Source: Paraprevotella xylaniphila YIT 11841 (lineage in GTDB: Bacteria > Bacteroidota > Bacteroidia > Bacteroidales > Bacteroidaceae). Taken from it: a stretch of 64,000 nt of DNA. Shown here piece after piece: positions 19,599-28,374 of this stretch. Made by a program: the position numbers and the translations under genes. The stretch is from the NCBI RefSeq assembly GCF_000205165.1, contig NZ_GL883805.1, positions 1-64,000 on the forward strand, read 5' to 3'. Positions within the stretch are counted from its first letter, which is position 1; every line of letters begins with the position of its first letter. The notes beneath the pieces were generated by a model. The model saw only the letters and a list, made by a program, of their open reading frames with translations. It was not told the origin of the DNA and searched no databases.

Positions 19599-20702
19599 AT
19601 GAAAAAGGCATTTCTCTTTATGGCCGGTGCCTGGATGGCATGGGCATGCCATGCCGAAGGGAACAAAGGCAAATGGTGGCAGGAAATCAAACAAAACACG
19701 ACATTCGGCGGTTACGTCATCGGAAAGGCCGCATTCAACGACCAGGAATTGGACAATAAGAACGAATCGCACTCCACGTTCGACATCCGCCTCATCCGGG
19801 CATACGTCAACGGCAAAGTCTGGGACTTCAAATACGGGCTTCAGATGGAAATGAACGGCGTATCCGGAAGCAGTGCGGAAAAAGGCCCCCGCGTGGTGGA
19901 TGCCTGGGCGGAATGGGAAAAATATTCTTTCATCAAAGTAAAGTTCGGACAGTTCAAGCGTGGCTTCACTTTCGAGAATCCCATGAACCCTTGGGATATA
20001 GGTTTCGGGGCATATTCACAAGCAACCGACAAGTTGGCCGGGATGAACGACCGTGTAGGGGAACATTCCAGTAACGGACGCGACTTGGGGCTTCAAGTGC
20101 AAGGCGATTTGTTCAAATCACAAAAAGACGGACATGCTTGGTTACACTACCAAATAGGCGCATACAACGGCCAAGGTATCAACCACGCCGACCGCAATGA
20201 CAACAAAGACCTCATCGGCGGGCTTTGGCTCTCACCCGTAAAAGACTTGTGCATCGGCGCTTTCGGATGGACTGGGGAATACAGCAAAGACATCAACGGC
20301 AAGAAAATCACCGTGGACCGCAACCGTATGGCTTTCGGCGTGAAATACGAATCGCGTTGGACCGTTCGCGGAGAATACGTAACCAGCCAAGGACACAAGA
20401 TTTCGGATTACCACGTGGCTGACGAAGGGACGACGGGCGTCAGCGGAAAGGACAAGGCGGACGGTTGGTATGCCACAGTGGGCGCCCCCGTCACCTCAAG
20501 GTGCAAAATATACGGCAAATGGGATGTCTATCGTGACCAGAAGGACAATGCAAGCCGGAAAAGCATCTACAACGTGGCCGTGAACTACTATTTCTATAAA
20601 AACCTGAAGATACAGGCTCTGTACGGTTTCGTAGAAGACAAGGCATACGCCGGAGACCGACATTACAACACCGGAGAAATCCAGTTGTACTGGCGTTTCT
20701 AA
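19599..20702 (+). CDS. Polyphosphate-selective porin O/P family outer-membrane protein
   Basis: The 367-residue product has a signal peptide (MKKAFLFMAGAWMAWACHAEG) and then a porin barrel with alternating aromatic strands. The features FDIRLIRAYVNGKVWDFKYG, VKFGQFKRGFTFENP and a terminal Phe (LYWRF) are those of the OprO/OprP family, which favour phosphate or pyrophosphate. It is divergent from the Pit gene, so outer-membrane and inner-membrane phosphate uptake are encoded side by side. Substrate is inferred from family and neighbours. Confidence 0.9.
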   Translation: MKKAFLFMAGAWMAWACHAEGNKGKWWQEIKQNTTFGGYVIGKAAFNDQELDNKNESHSTFDIRLIRAYVNGKVWDFKYGLQMEMNGVSGSSAEKGPRVVDAWAEWEKYSFIKVKFGQFKRGFTFENPMNPWDIGFGAYSQATDKLAGMNDRVGEHSSNGRDLGLQVQGDLFKSQKDGHAWLHYQIGAYNGQGINHADRNDNKDLIGGLWLSPVKDLCIGAFGWTGEYSKDINGKKITVDRNRMAFGVKYESRWTVRGEYVTSQGHKISDYHVADEGTTGVSGKDKADGWYATVGAPVTSRCKIYGKWDVYRDQKDNASRKSIYNVAVNYYFYKNLKIQALYGFVEDKAYAGDRHYNTGEIQLYWRF

Positions 20703-20768
20703 CCGCCACGAACGGAAGCAAAACAGAAATAAAACGGTTTTCCTGATGGTTATATGCCGGGAATCTCC

Positions 20769-20776
20769 TATTTTTG
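20769..20776 (+). promoter_or_regulatory. -7 box of the S41 protease operon
   Basis: TATTTTTG, 20 nt upstream of the ATG at 20797; supports that start over the in-frame ATG at 20746. Confidence 0.55.
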
Positions 20777-20796
20777 CAACCAAATCGACCCATAAT

Positions 20797-22218
20797 ATGA
20801 AAAGGAGTTTTTATTTTATCCCCGTATGGGCTGTCATGGCTTTCGCATTCCTTTCGTGTGGCGAAGACCGTACGTATGAATTTTTGGCCAAGACGGAAGT
20901 GGACAACTGGATTGAAGCGCAAATGCGGGAGATATACCTTTATTATCAGGAAATCCCCCAACTGGAAATGGAAGATTACTTCTCTCCCCCTGAAGAGTTC
21001 TTCCCGAAGCTTTTAGCTTCGCAGGACAAATATTCCTATATCGAAGTGCCTGCGGAGACGGATGCAGCCACGGGGGTAAAACTCCGTAACGCCATTCAAA
21101 CCGTAACTTACGGTTTCGATTTCGTATTGACCGACGACCCGACGGGAACTTCCAGGCAAGTGGCACGTGTGTTGCAAGTGCTGCCCCAATCCCCGGCTGC
21201 CGCAATCGGACTGCAACGGGGCGACTTCATCACAGAAGTCAACGGAAACAATGTCAGCAGTAAAAATACCGGCCTTCTGGAAAACGGGAATGGAACGGTA
21301 CTCACGGTTTCCACCCTTTCGACCGACGAGGAGACCGGTGAATTGGTTTGGGACGAAGAGGCGACAGAACTTACACTCCCGGCTGCCGTCCCCATGGAGA
21401 ACAATCCCCTCTTCCTTTACAAGGTCATCGAACGGGACGGAAGGAAAACCGGTTATCTGGTATATAATGAATTCAAGGCAGGCATAGACGACAGCGATGC
21501 GTCCTATCTGGAACAAATGCTGCAAATATTCCAATGGTTCAAAGAACAAGGAGTGACTGATTTTATCCTGGACTTGCGGTACAACCAAGGCGGACAGGTG
21601 ACTTGTGTACAGCTTTTGGCCTCTTTGTTGGCTCCGGCCGGCTGTTTGGGACAGGAGTTCGCCCGTTTTGAATTCAACGACAAACGGCAAGACTCGAACT
21701 ACAGCCTGAACTTTCTCACAGAATATGCAAGCTGTAATCTGAATCTGGACCGGCTTTTCATCATTTCGGGATTGTACACCGCTTCGGCATCGGAAATGAT
21801 GGTGAACTGCCTGCGCCCTTACATGACAGTCAACCTTTTAGGAACAAAAACCTTGGGTAAAAACGTGGCGATGACGCGTATCGACAGTCCATACGGTTTC
21901 GTCATGTATCCGGTAACGTCCACCGTACTCAACAAAGAAGGCCAGTCGGACTACGCAAGCGGCTTCACTCCTGAGTATATCATATCCGAACTCAATTATT
22001 ACCCATGGTATGAACTGGGTGACCCGAATGAGCTTCTCCTGAAAAATGCACTGCAATGGATGGCAGGCGGCGTACCGCCGGATGCGGAAAACGTCGACCA
22101 GCCCGAAGAACCGGAAACTCCGGAGAGTCCGGCTTCCCTCCGCCTACCCCGCAAACCGGCATCCGGTTATTCTTCCATCCTCAGCAAAAGAAGCCCGGCA
22201 GCCATCTTGCCCGAATAA
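20797..22218 (+). CDS. S41-family C-terminal processing peptidase, lipoprotein
   Basis: From the ATG at 20797 the product is 473 residues. It opens with a lipoprotein signal ending FLSCGEDR. A helical N-terminal domain and a PDZ-like domain (about 95-190, with SPAAAIGLQRGDFITEVNG) precede the S41 peptidase domain. The LDLRYNQGG strand and the nucleophile in TASASEMM (Ser near residue 332) are intact. Members of this family cleave or process envelope proteins. The last 60 residues are Pro/Ser-rich and probably unstructured. The next gene starts 27 nt downstream, likely co-transcribed. Confidence 0.9.
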   Translation: MKRSFYFIPVWAVMAFAFLSCGEDRTYEFLAKTEVDNWIEAQMREIYLYYQEIPQLEMEDYFSPPEEFFPKLLASQDKYSYIEVPAETDAATGVKLRNAIQTVTYGFDFVLTDDPTGTSRQVARVLQVLPQSPAAAIGLQRGDFITEVNGNNVSSKNTGLLENGNGTVLTVSTLSTDEETGELVWDEEATELTLPAAVPMENNPLFLYKVIERDGRKTGYLVYNEFKAGIDDSDASYLEQMLQIFQWFKEQGVTDFILDLRYNQGGQVTCVQLLASLLAPAGCLGQEFARFEFNDKRQDSNYSLNFLTEYASCNLNLDRLFIISGLYTASASEMMVNCLRPYMTVNLLGTKTLGKNVAMTRIDSPYGFVMYPVTSTVLNKEGQSDYASGFTPEYIISELNYYPWYELGDPNELLLKNALQWMAGGVPPDAENVDQPEEPETPESPASLRLPRKPASGYSSILSKRSPAAILPE

Positions 22219-22245
22219 AATCCTGTATATCAAAAAGACAGAAAG

Positions 22246-22914
22246 ATGATGAATATTTTAGTTTCGGAAGACATCCGGACGGTATGTCCGAAGTTTGTAG
22301 GTGTTGCCTTGGAAGCACACATCATCAATACGCCCTACTCCGCTCCGCTATGGGAGGAAATCAAGGCGTTCCAAACCGATTATTGCAGGAAACACACCAC
22401 GGAATCCATCAAGGAAATGCCTCCCATACAAGCCACCCGCTCCGTGTATAAACGCCGTGGAAAAGACCCGAGCCGTTACCGCCCTTCGTCGGAAGCTTTG
22501 GTGCGCCGCATGCTGCGGGGATTGGACTTATACCAAATAGACACGGCTGTGGATTTAATCAATCTGGCTTCCATTGCATACGGTTACTCCATCGGCGGAT
22601 TCGATGCCGGAAAAATAGTCGGCGACACGCTCGTTTTGGGCATCGGGCGCGAAGGGGAAGCTTACGAAGGCATCGGGAAAGGCCCGTTGAACATCGCCGG
22701 ACTGCCGGTTTACCGCGACAGCCAAGGCGGAATCGGTACCCCCACAAGCGACCATGAACGCACCAAACTCACCTTGTCCACCACCCATCTATTGGCATTG
22801 GTCAACGGATACGACGGCAACCGCGAACAAGTGCTAGCCTGTGCGGAGTACATGCAGGGGTTGTTAAAGAAATATGCCGGTTCGGACGGGGGAAAAATAC
22901 GACTTTTCGAGTGA
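22246..22914 (+). CDS. B3/B4 tRNA-binding domain protein
   Basis: A 222-residue cytoplasmic protein matching stand-alone B3/B4 domains, which in phenylalanyl-tRNA synthetase beta form part of the tRNA-binding/editing region. Recognisable parts are the RPSSEALVRRMLRGLDLYQIDTAVDLI segment and the late LSTTHLLALVNGYDG. Free-standing copies are thought to hydrolyse or bind misacylated tRNA or act as a D-Tyr-like editor, but this is unproven here. It follows the S41 protease gene by 27 nt. A double start (ATGATG) is at 22246. Confidence 0.85.
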   Translation: MMNILVSEDIRTVCPKFVGVALEAHIINTPYSAPLWEEIKAFQTDYCRKHTTESIKEMPPIQATRSVYKRRGKDPSRYRPSSEALVRRMLRGLDLYQIDTAVDLINLASIAYGYSIGGFDAGKIVGDTLVLGIGREGEAYEGIGKGPLNIAGLPVYRDSQGGIGTPTSDHERTKLTLSTTHLLALVNGYDGNREQVLACAEYMQGLLKKYAGSDGGKIRLFE

Positions 22915-22923
22915 CCAAAACTC

Positions 22924-22970
22924 CAATGGGGCAAACCGGAAACACAAAAGTATCGCGGTTTGCCCCATTG
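22924..22970. terminator. Bidirectional terminator-like hairpin
   Basis: CAATGGGGCAAACC (22924-22937) and its exact complement (22957-22970) form a 14-bp stem between convergent genes. There is no T-run. Confidence 0.65.
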
Positions 22971-22992
22971 AAGTTACCGGCACCAAAAGGAC

Positions 22993-24279
22993 TTAGTAAT
23001 AAACTATCGTCTGTACCTCCTTAAATATAGGTTGGCCGTCCACATACACCATACGTTCGGTCCAGTTTCCATGCTCATCTGTCTTCACCGCACGGATTTC
23101 ACAACCGTCGTAGTTCCAACTGTCACCCCCATAATCAAACGAGAAATCCATGGATTCCGGCAACGTGGAATTTTCCCCGTAACGGAAAGTCGCCTCGTAG
23201 CCCTCTCCATTCCCGTATGCTACAAACGGCGGCATCGTGCTGCCATACATGACATGGAACGGCACACCATCCATATTTACTGCGTATTGGCAGTCTATAA
23301 GTCCTGCAGATAATTCTCCGGCCCTGAAATTCCCCTCGTAACGGATACCGAATTCGCCTGCCTCACGAGTGTAAGCGGCTTGAAAGGGTTGGCCGTAACG
23401 TTTTCCGTCCACAGATACCTTTTTGCCATTATAAGTATAAGTGAACGAATCCACCTGTTCCAATTTTCCCACAGTGGATTTCTTCCCCTCGTAGTAGGTT
23501 ATCCTCCCGTCCGGCGAAAAGCGCATGACGTTGCTGAAATTGCAAAGCGGATGGTTGCCATTCTCCTCTTCCTGCAGCGACTTCATCATATTCTCGGGAT
23601 AGACCCGGATCAGCCTTGCCTGCTTGACATTCCCTTTCAACATGTAGATGTCGCGTTCCGTCATTTTAGCCCCTTGGCTTCCCGCGCTCTTTTGCAACTC
23701 CAACACCCGGTCGCAAGCACGCAACTTGCCTTCTTCCGTCACCACAAAGTCATAAGGTTGTTCCAAAGCCCCGGCTTCGGCCATTTGTTCCGTCAGGGAT
23801 TTATCCTCGGAATAAGGATAGAGATAATGCGTAAAGCTGATACCATCCTTATTGGGTATGCCTGCATAAACATGGCTCATGTGTCCCCTCTGACCGTTCC
23901 CTCCATCGGGTTCGGTGTAATCGGTAACCTGCAACACCACATACCCTTCCCGTGCGGAAAGCGTACCCATGCTATATGATACAGGCTTTGGCGCTTTCCC
24001 CATATATTCCCCCAACATCGAACGGGAAAAATCACGAAGCGCCACTTTGCGGACAAACTTGTCAGATATGGCACCCGACACGGACGGGATACGGAAATTC
24101 ACCCAACCGTTGCCCGCATCCCACCCCGTAAAGCTGTTTACAGAACTTACCTTGCCCACAACCTTTCCTGTGACCGGCTGGCTGCGTACATTGACATTAT
24201 CACCGGTCACTACATAGTAATCTTGCGCCTGAAGCGCGGCGGCAGAACACAAAGCCGCCATCAAAAACATCTTTTTCAT
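22993..24279 (-). CDS. Secreted protein with N-terminal bacterial SH3 domain
   Basis: A 428-residue product with a signal peptide (MKKMFLMAALCSAAALQAQ). Residues about 20-75 form a bacterial SH3-like domain (VVTGDNVNVRSQP, then GWDAGNGWVNFRI), a fold that often binds cell-wall peptides. The remaining 350 residues contain repeated short YxxGK strands (TYYEGKKSTVGKLEQVDSF, TYNGKKVSVDGKRYG) resembling MORN- or YD-type repeats, with a bipartite arrangement. I do not recognise an enzyme domain. A 48-residue membrane ORF ends 26 nt upstream on the same strand. Confidence 0.75.
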   Translation of the reverse strand: MKKMFLMAALCSAAALQAQDYYVVTGDNVNVRSQPVTGKVVGKVSSVNSFTGWDAGNGWVNFRIPSVSGAISDKFVRKVALRDFSRSMLGEYMGKAPKPVSYSMGTLSAREGYVVLQVTDYTEPDGGNGQRGHMSHVYAGIPNKDGISFTHYLYPYSEDKSLTEQMAEAGALEQPYDFVVTEEGKLRACDRVLELQKSAGSQGAKMTERDIYMLKGNVKQARLIRVYPENMMKSLQEEENGNHPLCNFSNVMRFSPDGRITYYEGKKSTVGKLEQVDSFTYTYNGKKVSVDGKRYGQPFQAAYTREAGEFGIRYEGNFRAGELSAGLIDCQYAVNMDGVPFHVMYGSTMPPFVAYGNGEGYEATFRYGENSTLPESMDFSFDYGGDSWNYDGCEIRAVKTDEHGNWTERMVYVDGQPIFKEVQTIVYY

Positions 24280-24304
24280 TAGATATAAGTATTAAAGTCT
24301 TTAC

Positions 24305-24451
24305 TCATGAATCTACCATGCCAAAAGTTCGTTCGTACCACGACTGCCCTGCCTCCCCTATAAAAACGTATCCGCACGCTGCACAGAGTAGCACAACCAT
24401 ACAGGCCGTTAAGTACGTCCCAAGCCCAATTCTTTGTCTTTTTGTTTTCAT
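24305..24451 (-). CDS. Candidate 48-residue single-span membrane protein
   Basis: A short reading frame from ATG (24451) to TGA (24305), read on the minus strand. The product starts MKTKRQRIGLGTYLTACMVV and continues through a hydrophobic stretch containing CAACGYVFIG, then a soluble tail ending GMVDS. The pattern (basic N-terminus, one membrane span or lipoprotein-like signal, short tail) is protein-like. A GGGGAGG lies about 20 nt upstream of the ATG. It ends 26 nt before the SH3-protein gene, so the pair could be an operon. I know no homologue; conservation is the missing evidence. Confidence 0.4.
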   Translation of the reverse strand: MKTKRQRIGLGTYLTACMVVLLCAACGYVFIGEAGQSWYERTFGMVDS

Positions 24452-24514
24452 ACCACTTAGATTTCCGTCCTCCCCAAATGGATATACTCTTTCTCTTTTA
24501 AAAGGTTGGACATG

Positions 24515-24609
24515 AAAAAGGCGTAGGGAGGTACTTTCGCCTATCCCATGGTCTCAGGCTCTCGCATTGCCTCCATCCCTCAGGATAGGCAACGCAGCCA
24601 GCCCACGCC
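24515..24609 (-). ncRNA. Candidate structured RNA ending in a U-run
   Basis: Read on the minus strand, nested helices are visible: GGCGTGGG (24609-24602) with CCC(T)ACGCC (24528-24520); GCCTATCC (24590-24583) with GGATAGGC (24546-24539); ATGG-AGGC with GCCT-CCAT capped by AATGCGAGA. The outer helix is followed by TTTTT (24519-24515). The loops are purine-rich on this strand (GCGAGAGC, GCGAAAGT), which favours the minus orientation. It could be a free RNA or a leader ending in a terminator before the 48-residue ORF. No known Rfam family was recognised. The rest of the 628-nt gap 24280-24907 holds the small ORF, a further possible hairpin around 24630-24644, and the promoter at 24873. Confidence 0.55.
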
Positions 24610-24872
24610 ATAATATATCATATAGACTCGGAGCAATATCCTCCAAGTAAATACAATACATCCAACGTGGACGTTTCCCGTTGCCTAATCTTTCAGGATG
24701 GATTCAAATTTGCGAGATTTGAGACCTAAAGATTACGTCCGTAAACGCCCTTTTCCCATAAAACGCCCGCCAGTCCCTCATGAACCGGCTGAGTCAAAAA
24801 CAAAATTAATACTTTTTCAAACACATTCAAAGAAAATAAGCGACTTTCTTATATTTTCTTTTATTATATCCC

Positions 24873-24880
24873 TACCTTTG
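24873..24880 (+). promoter_or_regulatory. -7 box of the secreted protein gene at 24908
   Basis: TACCTTTG, 27 nt before the ATG at 24908; it lies inside the longer reading frame from 24698 and so argues against that start. Confidence 0.55.
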
Positions 24881-24907
24881 CACATTCAAACTAATAAGGA
24901 CATAAAA

Positions 24908-25435
24908 ATGAAGAAGAAAGTAATAACCCTTTTCCTGTTATTCGGATTGCTCGTACAAGTACAGGCACAAATGAAACAACCCGACCCTACGGTATTCATT
25001 TTCGTAGGAGACTCTATCTTCCCTATGAACGTCATAACCAGCCAAACTGAACTTAAAAAAGGTTGGGACATACAGGGTATTAACGTGGGACGAAAGATAA
25101 AAAGGTATTTCTCTGGTGCACAAGCCCGCCAAACCACCGGCCGCCAACCCAAATTCGCCATATATCCAAAGACACAAGACCTGAACGATTATGCCTTAAT
25201 CCGCCTGAAAGAAAGACGAGGATTCCGCTATTTGCCTGCATCCGAATTCAAGGATTGCGATTATACCCGTGTGGAATTAGGACTTTTCAACATTGAGAAC
25301 CTTCCGGGATTAGGCTTTGCCGTTACACCGCTCACCCCGCTCTTCCCTGGGGAATATATTTTGGTAGACCTGTCACAGAAGCCAGTCAACCAATACGGGG
25401 ATGTCAAGGCGTACGATTTCACGGTAGAAGAATAA
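24908..25435 (+). CDS. Unrecognised secreted protein
   Basis: From the ATG at 24908 the product is 175 residues, with a strong signal peptide (MKKKVITLFLLFGLLVQVQAQ). The mature part has a strand-rich N-terminal segment, then FAIYPKTQDLNDYALIRLKERRGFRYLP and a compact C-terminal domain (LTPLFPGEYILVDLSQKPVNQYGDV). The last part resembles surface-exposed beta-sandwich proteins of the Bacteroidetes, but I assign no family. It stands alone between the candidate RNA and the trp operon. The upstream extension to 24698 is not supported because the promoter sits inside it. Confidence 0.7.
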   Translation: MKKKVITLFLLFGLLVQVQAQMKQPDPTVFIFVGDSIFPMNVITSQTELKKGWDIQGINVGRKIKRYFSGAQARQTTGRQPKFAIYPKTQDLNDYALIRLKERRGFRYLPASEFKDCDYTRVELGLFNIENLPGLGFAVTPLTPLFPGEYILVDLSQKPVNQYGDVKAYDFTVEE

Positions 25436-25462
25436 CAATTATTTTAAAAAAGCGAGATTTTA

Positions 25463-25493
25463 TTTGCAGTTTCAGGAATTCTATATATATTTG
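25463..25493 (+). promoter_or_regulatory. Promoter of trpL1-trpBEG
   Basis: TTTG (25463-25466), 19-nt spacer, TATATTTG (25486-25493): a full consensus Bacteroidetes promoter. The same arrangement recurs at 32039-32069 before the second trp unit. Confidence 0.85.
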
Positions 25494-25528
25494 CAAACGA
25501 AAACGAAGAAATAAAAGAAGTAAAAACA

Positions 25529-25588
25529 ATGTTCTCAAATAAAAATACATATTGGTGGTGGCGCAACTCAAGACCGGAAAAGTCGTGA
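25529..25588 (+). CDS. trpL: trp operon leader peptide, copy 1
   Basis: A 19-residue reading frame, MFSNKNTYWWWRNSRPEKS, with three consecutive Trp codons. Ribosome stalling at the Trp codons when charged tRNA-Trp is scarce would let the downstream RNA refold and prevent termination at 25637-25671. ATACATAT before the Trp codons can pair with ATATGTAT near 25600-25607, as expected for alternative attenuator stems. It is similar to the Bacteroid-trp RNA class described for Bacteroidetes. Confidence 0.9.
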   Translation: MFSNKNTYWWWRNSRPEKS

Positions 25589-25636
25589 GGAACAAGCCTT
25601 ATATGTATTACCCACATTTACCCTAAAAGAAACATG

Positions 25637-25671
25637 GAGGCCTGTCGTACTTACGGCAGGTCTCTTTTTTT
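25637..25671 (+). terminator. trp attenuator terminator, copy 1
   Basis: AGGCCTGTCG (25638-25647) pairs, with G-U wobbles, with CGGCAGGTCT (25654-25663), followed by a T-run. It sits between trpL1 and trpB. Confidence 0.85.
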
Positions 25672-25713
25672 ATCCCCTTTTTCCCAAGAACAAACAAACG
25701 GACCAAAATACAA

Positions 25714-26910
25714 ATGAAAATGAAAACTTATCATGTAAATGAAGAAGGCTATTACGGTAATTTCGGCGGCGCATACGTCCCCGAGATTCTGCATAAAACC
25801 GTAGAAGATTTGCGTAAGGCATATCTTCCCATCCTTGAGAGCGAAGCATTCCGCAAAGAATACCATGCGCTGCTGAAAGACTATGTTGGTCGTCCCTCAC
25901 CTCTCTACCATGCACGGAGACTGAGCGAAAAATACGGTTGCAGACTCTACTTGAAACGGGAAGACCTCAACCACACCGGCGCTCACAAAATCAATAATGC
26001 CATCGGACAAATCCTTTTGGCACGGAAAATGGGCAAAACGCGTATCATTGCCGAGACCGGTGCCGGCCAACACGGCGTGGCCACCGCTACGGTTTGTGCC
26101 CTGATGAACATGCCTTGCCGCGTTTACATGGGAGCGACGGACGTGGCAAGGCAACACGTCAACGTAGAACGTATGAAGATGTTGGGCGCCGAGGTTTATC
26201 CGGTAGAAAGTGGTAACAAGACATTGAAAGATGCCACGAACGAGGCCATCCGCGACTGGTGCTGCCATCCGCAAGACACCTTCTACATCATCGGTTCCAC
26301 CGTAGGACCACATCCCTATCCCGACATGGTGGCCCGCTTGCAAAGCGTCATCAGCCGTGAAATCAAGGAACAGCTCTTGGAAAAAGAAGGACGCGATTAT
26401 CCGGATTACCTGATGGCTTGCGTCGGTGGGGGGTCGAACGCCGCCGGTACCATCTACCACTACATCGACGACGAACGGGTTAAAATATACCTCGGCGAGG
26501 CCGGAGGCCACGGTATCGACAGCGGAGAGACCGCAGCCACGATACATTGCGGTTCATTAGGCATCATCCATGGAAGCCGCACGTTGGTCATGCAGGATGA
26601 AGACGGGCAAATCATCGAGCCCTATTCCATCTCTGCCGGTTTGGATTATCCGGGTATCGGCCCGTTACATGCCAACTTGGCACAAGAACACCGGGCCACA
26701 GTCATGGCTGTCAACGACGAAGAAGCTTTACGGGCCGCATACGAACTCACCCGCCTGGAGGGTATCATTCCGGCCTTGGAATCAGCACACGCACTCGGCA
26801 TGCTCCCACGAATGAAATTCAGGAAAGAGGATGTGGTCGTGCTGACGGTCAGCGGACGGGGCGACAAAGACTTAGACACCTATCTGGCCCACCGCTGCGA
26901 CGATAACTGA
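25714..26910 (+). CDS. trpB: Tryptophan synthase beta chain
   Basis: TrpB condenses indole with serine to give tryptophan, working with TrpA. The 398-residue product has the PLP lysine in HTGAHKINN (K92), the phosphate loop CVGGGSNA and the ETGAGQHG segment. It is the main TrpB1 type, N-terminus [24 protein letters not shown] trimmed of any long extension. As in other Bacteroides the beta-chain gene leads the operon, directly after the attenuator, and trpE follows 39 nt downstream, while trpA lies at the far end of the second unit. Confidence 0.97.
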   Translation: MKMKTYHVNEEGYYGNFGGAYVPEILHKTVEDLRKAYLPILESEAFRKEYHALLKDYVGRPSPLYHARRLSEKYGCRLYLKREDLNHTGAHKINNAIGQILLARKMGKTRIIAETGAGQHGVATATVCALMNMPCRVYMGATDVARQHVNVERMKMLGAEVYPVESGNKTLKDATNEAIRDWCCHPQDTFYIIGSTVGPHPYPDMVARLQSVISREIKEQLLEKEGRDYPDYLMACVGGGSNAAGTIYHYIDDERVKIYLGEAGGHGIDSGETAATIHCGSLGIIHGSRTLVMQDEDGQIIEPYSISAGLDYPGIGPLHANLAQEHRATVMAVNDEEALRAAYELTRLEGIIPALESAHALGMLPRMKFRKEDVVVLTVSGRGDKDLDTYLAHRCDDN

Positions 26911-26949
26911 GAAGAATAAGATGTCCCATACAAATCCATAAGAAACTCT

Positions 26950-28350
26950 ATGAATACATTTCATTACAGCACGGCTTGCCGACAAATCCTCGGCGACCTC
27001 CATACACCGGTCAGCACCTATCTGAAAGTGCGCGACCTTTATCCACAAAGCGCCCTGATGGAGAGTTCCGATTACCATAGCCATGACAACAGCCGTTCGT
27101 TCATCGCCCTGAACCCGATAGCTAGCATCGACATCAGCCATGGCACCGTGACCGCCCAATATCCGGACGGCACGCAGGAAACCCGTGAAATCAACGGGAA
27201 CTATCCGGTCGAACAAGCTTTCAACTACTTTTTATCGCACTTCACCGTGACAGGCGAAAATAAAGAGTTTTGTGGCCTCTATGGTTACACGTCCTTCAAT
27301 GCGGTCCGGTATTTCGAACACATAGAAATAAAAGATTGCATGCAGGAAAAGAACGACGCGCCGGACATCCTTTACATCTTATATAAGTATGTCATTGCTT
27401 TCGACCATTTCAACAACACCATGACGCTAATCGAACTGGTGGAAAACCATGAACCGGATACTCTCGACGAACTGGAACGCGTCATCCGGAACCACAACTT
27501 CGCCACCTACGATTTCCATCCTGTTGGTGAAACCTTCAGCACGCTCACGGACGATGAGCATAAAGCCAACATCCGCCAGGGCATCGCCCACTGCTTGCGG
27601 GGCGACGTGTTCCAAATCGTATTGAGCCGCCGTTTCGTACAACGGTATGAAGGCGACGACTTCAAGCTCTATCGCGCCCTGCGCAGCATCAACCCCAGCC
27701 CCTACCTGTTTTATTTCGACTTCGGGGGATTCCGCATTTTTGGTTCCTCACCTGAAACACATTGCCGCATAGAGGGCCGCCGCGCTTATATCGACCCGAT
27801 TGCAGGCACGACAAAACGCACCGGCAACGCCGATACGGATGCACAAAATGCAAACTACCTGAAAAACGACCCGAAAGAAAACGCCGAACACGTCATGTTG
27901 GTAGACTTGGCACGGAATGACCTGAGCCGGAACTGCCACGATGTGAAAGTGGATTTCTACAAAGACATGCAATATTACAGCCATGTCATCCATCTAGTGA
28001 GCCGTGTAAGCGGTACGTTGGACAACGAAACAAACTCCGTCAAAACGTTCATCGACACCTTCCCGGCCGGTACGCTCTCCGGTGCACCCAAGGTCCGCGC
28101 CATGCAACTTATCAGCGAACTGGAACCGCACAACCGAGGAGCATACGGTGGTTGTATCGGGTTCTTCGGACTGGACGGTTCCCTGAACCAAGCCATCACC
28201 ATTCGTACGTTTGTAAGCCGTAACAACGAGTTATGGTTTCAAGCCGGAGGCGGCATTGTGGCCAAGAGCGACGAAGATTACGAGTTACAGGAAGTCAATA
28301 ACAAACTGGGAGCTTTGCGCCATGCCATCCAAATGGCTGAACGCTTGTAA
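26950..28350 (+). CDS. trpE: Anthranilate synthase component I
   Basis: TrpE converts chorismate to anthranilate with ammonia supplied by TrpG. The 466-residue product carries the tryptophan feedback motif (LMESS at 36-40, matching LLESxx), the catalytic PIAGTTKRT, DLARNDLSRNC and GTLSGAPKVRAM blocks of the chorismate-binding domain, and a C-terminal GGGIVAKSD. Length and motifs are those of a functional TrpE rather than PabB. trpG follows 24 nt later. Confidence 0.95.
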   Translation: MNTFHYSTACRQILGDLHTPVSTYLKVRDLYPQSALMESSDYHSHDNSRSFIALNPIASIDISHGTVTAQYPDGTQETREINGNYPVEQAFNYFLSHFTVTGENKEFCGLYGYTSFNAVRYFEHIEIKDCMQEKNDAPDILYILYKYVIAFDHFNNTMTLIELVENHEPDTLDELERVIRNHNFATYDFHPVGETFSTLTDDEHKANIRQGIAHCLRGDVFQIVLSRRFVQRYEGDDFKLYRALRSINPSPYLFYFDFGGFRIFGSSPETHCRIEGRRAYIDPIAGTTKRTGNADTDAQNANYLKNDPKENAEHVMLVDLARNDLSRNCHDVKVDFYKDMQYYSHVIHLVSRVSGTLDNETNSVKTFIDTFPAGTLSGAPKVRAMQLISELEPHNRGAYGGCIGFFGLDGSLNQAITIRTFVSRNNELWFQAGGGIVAKSDEDYELQEVNNKLGALRHAIQMAERL

Positions 28351-28374
28351 CCCCCTCCTCATACATTCAAAATC

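Noticed and set aside
24515-24700. 6S RNA or a known riboswitch at 24515-24700
   Set aside because: The folded core is only about 95 nt, shorter than 6S RNA, and it lacks recognisable core motifs of TPP, cobalamin, SAM, THF or glycine aptamers.
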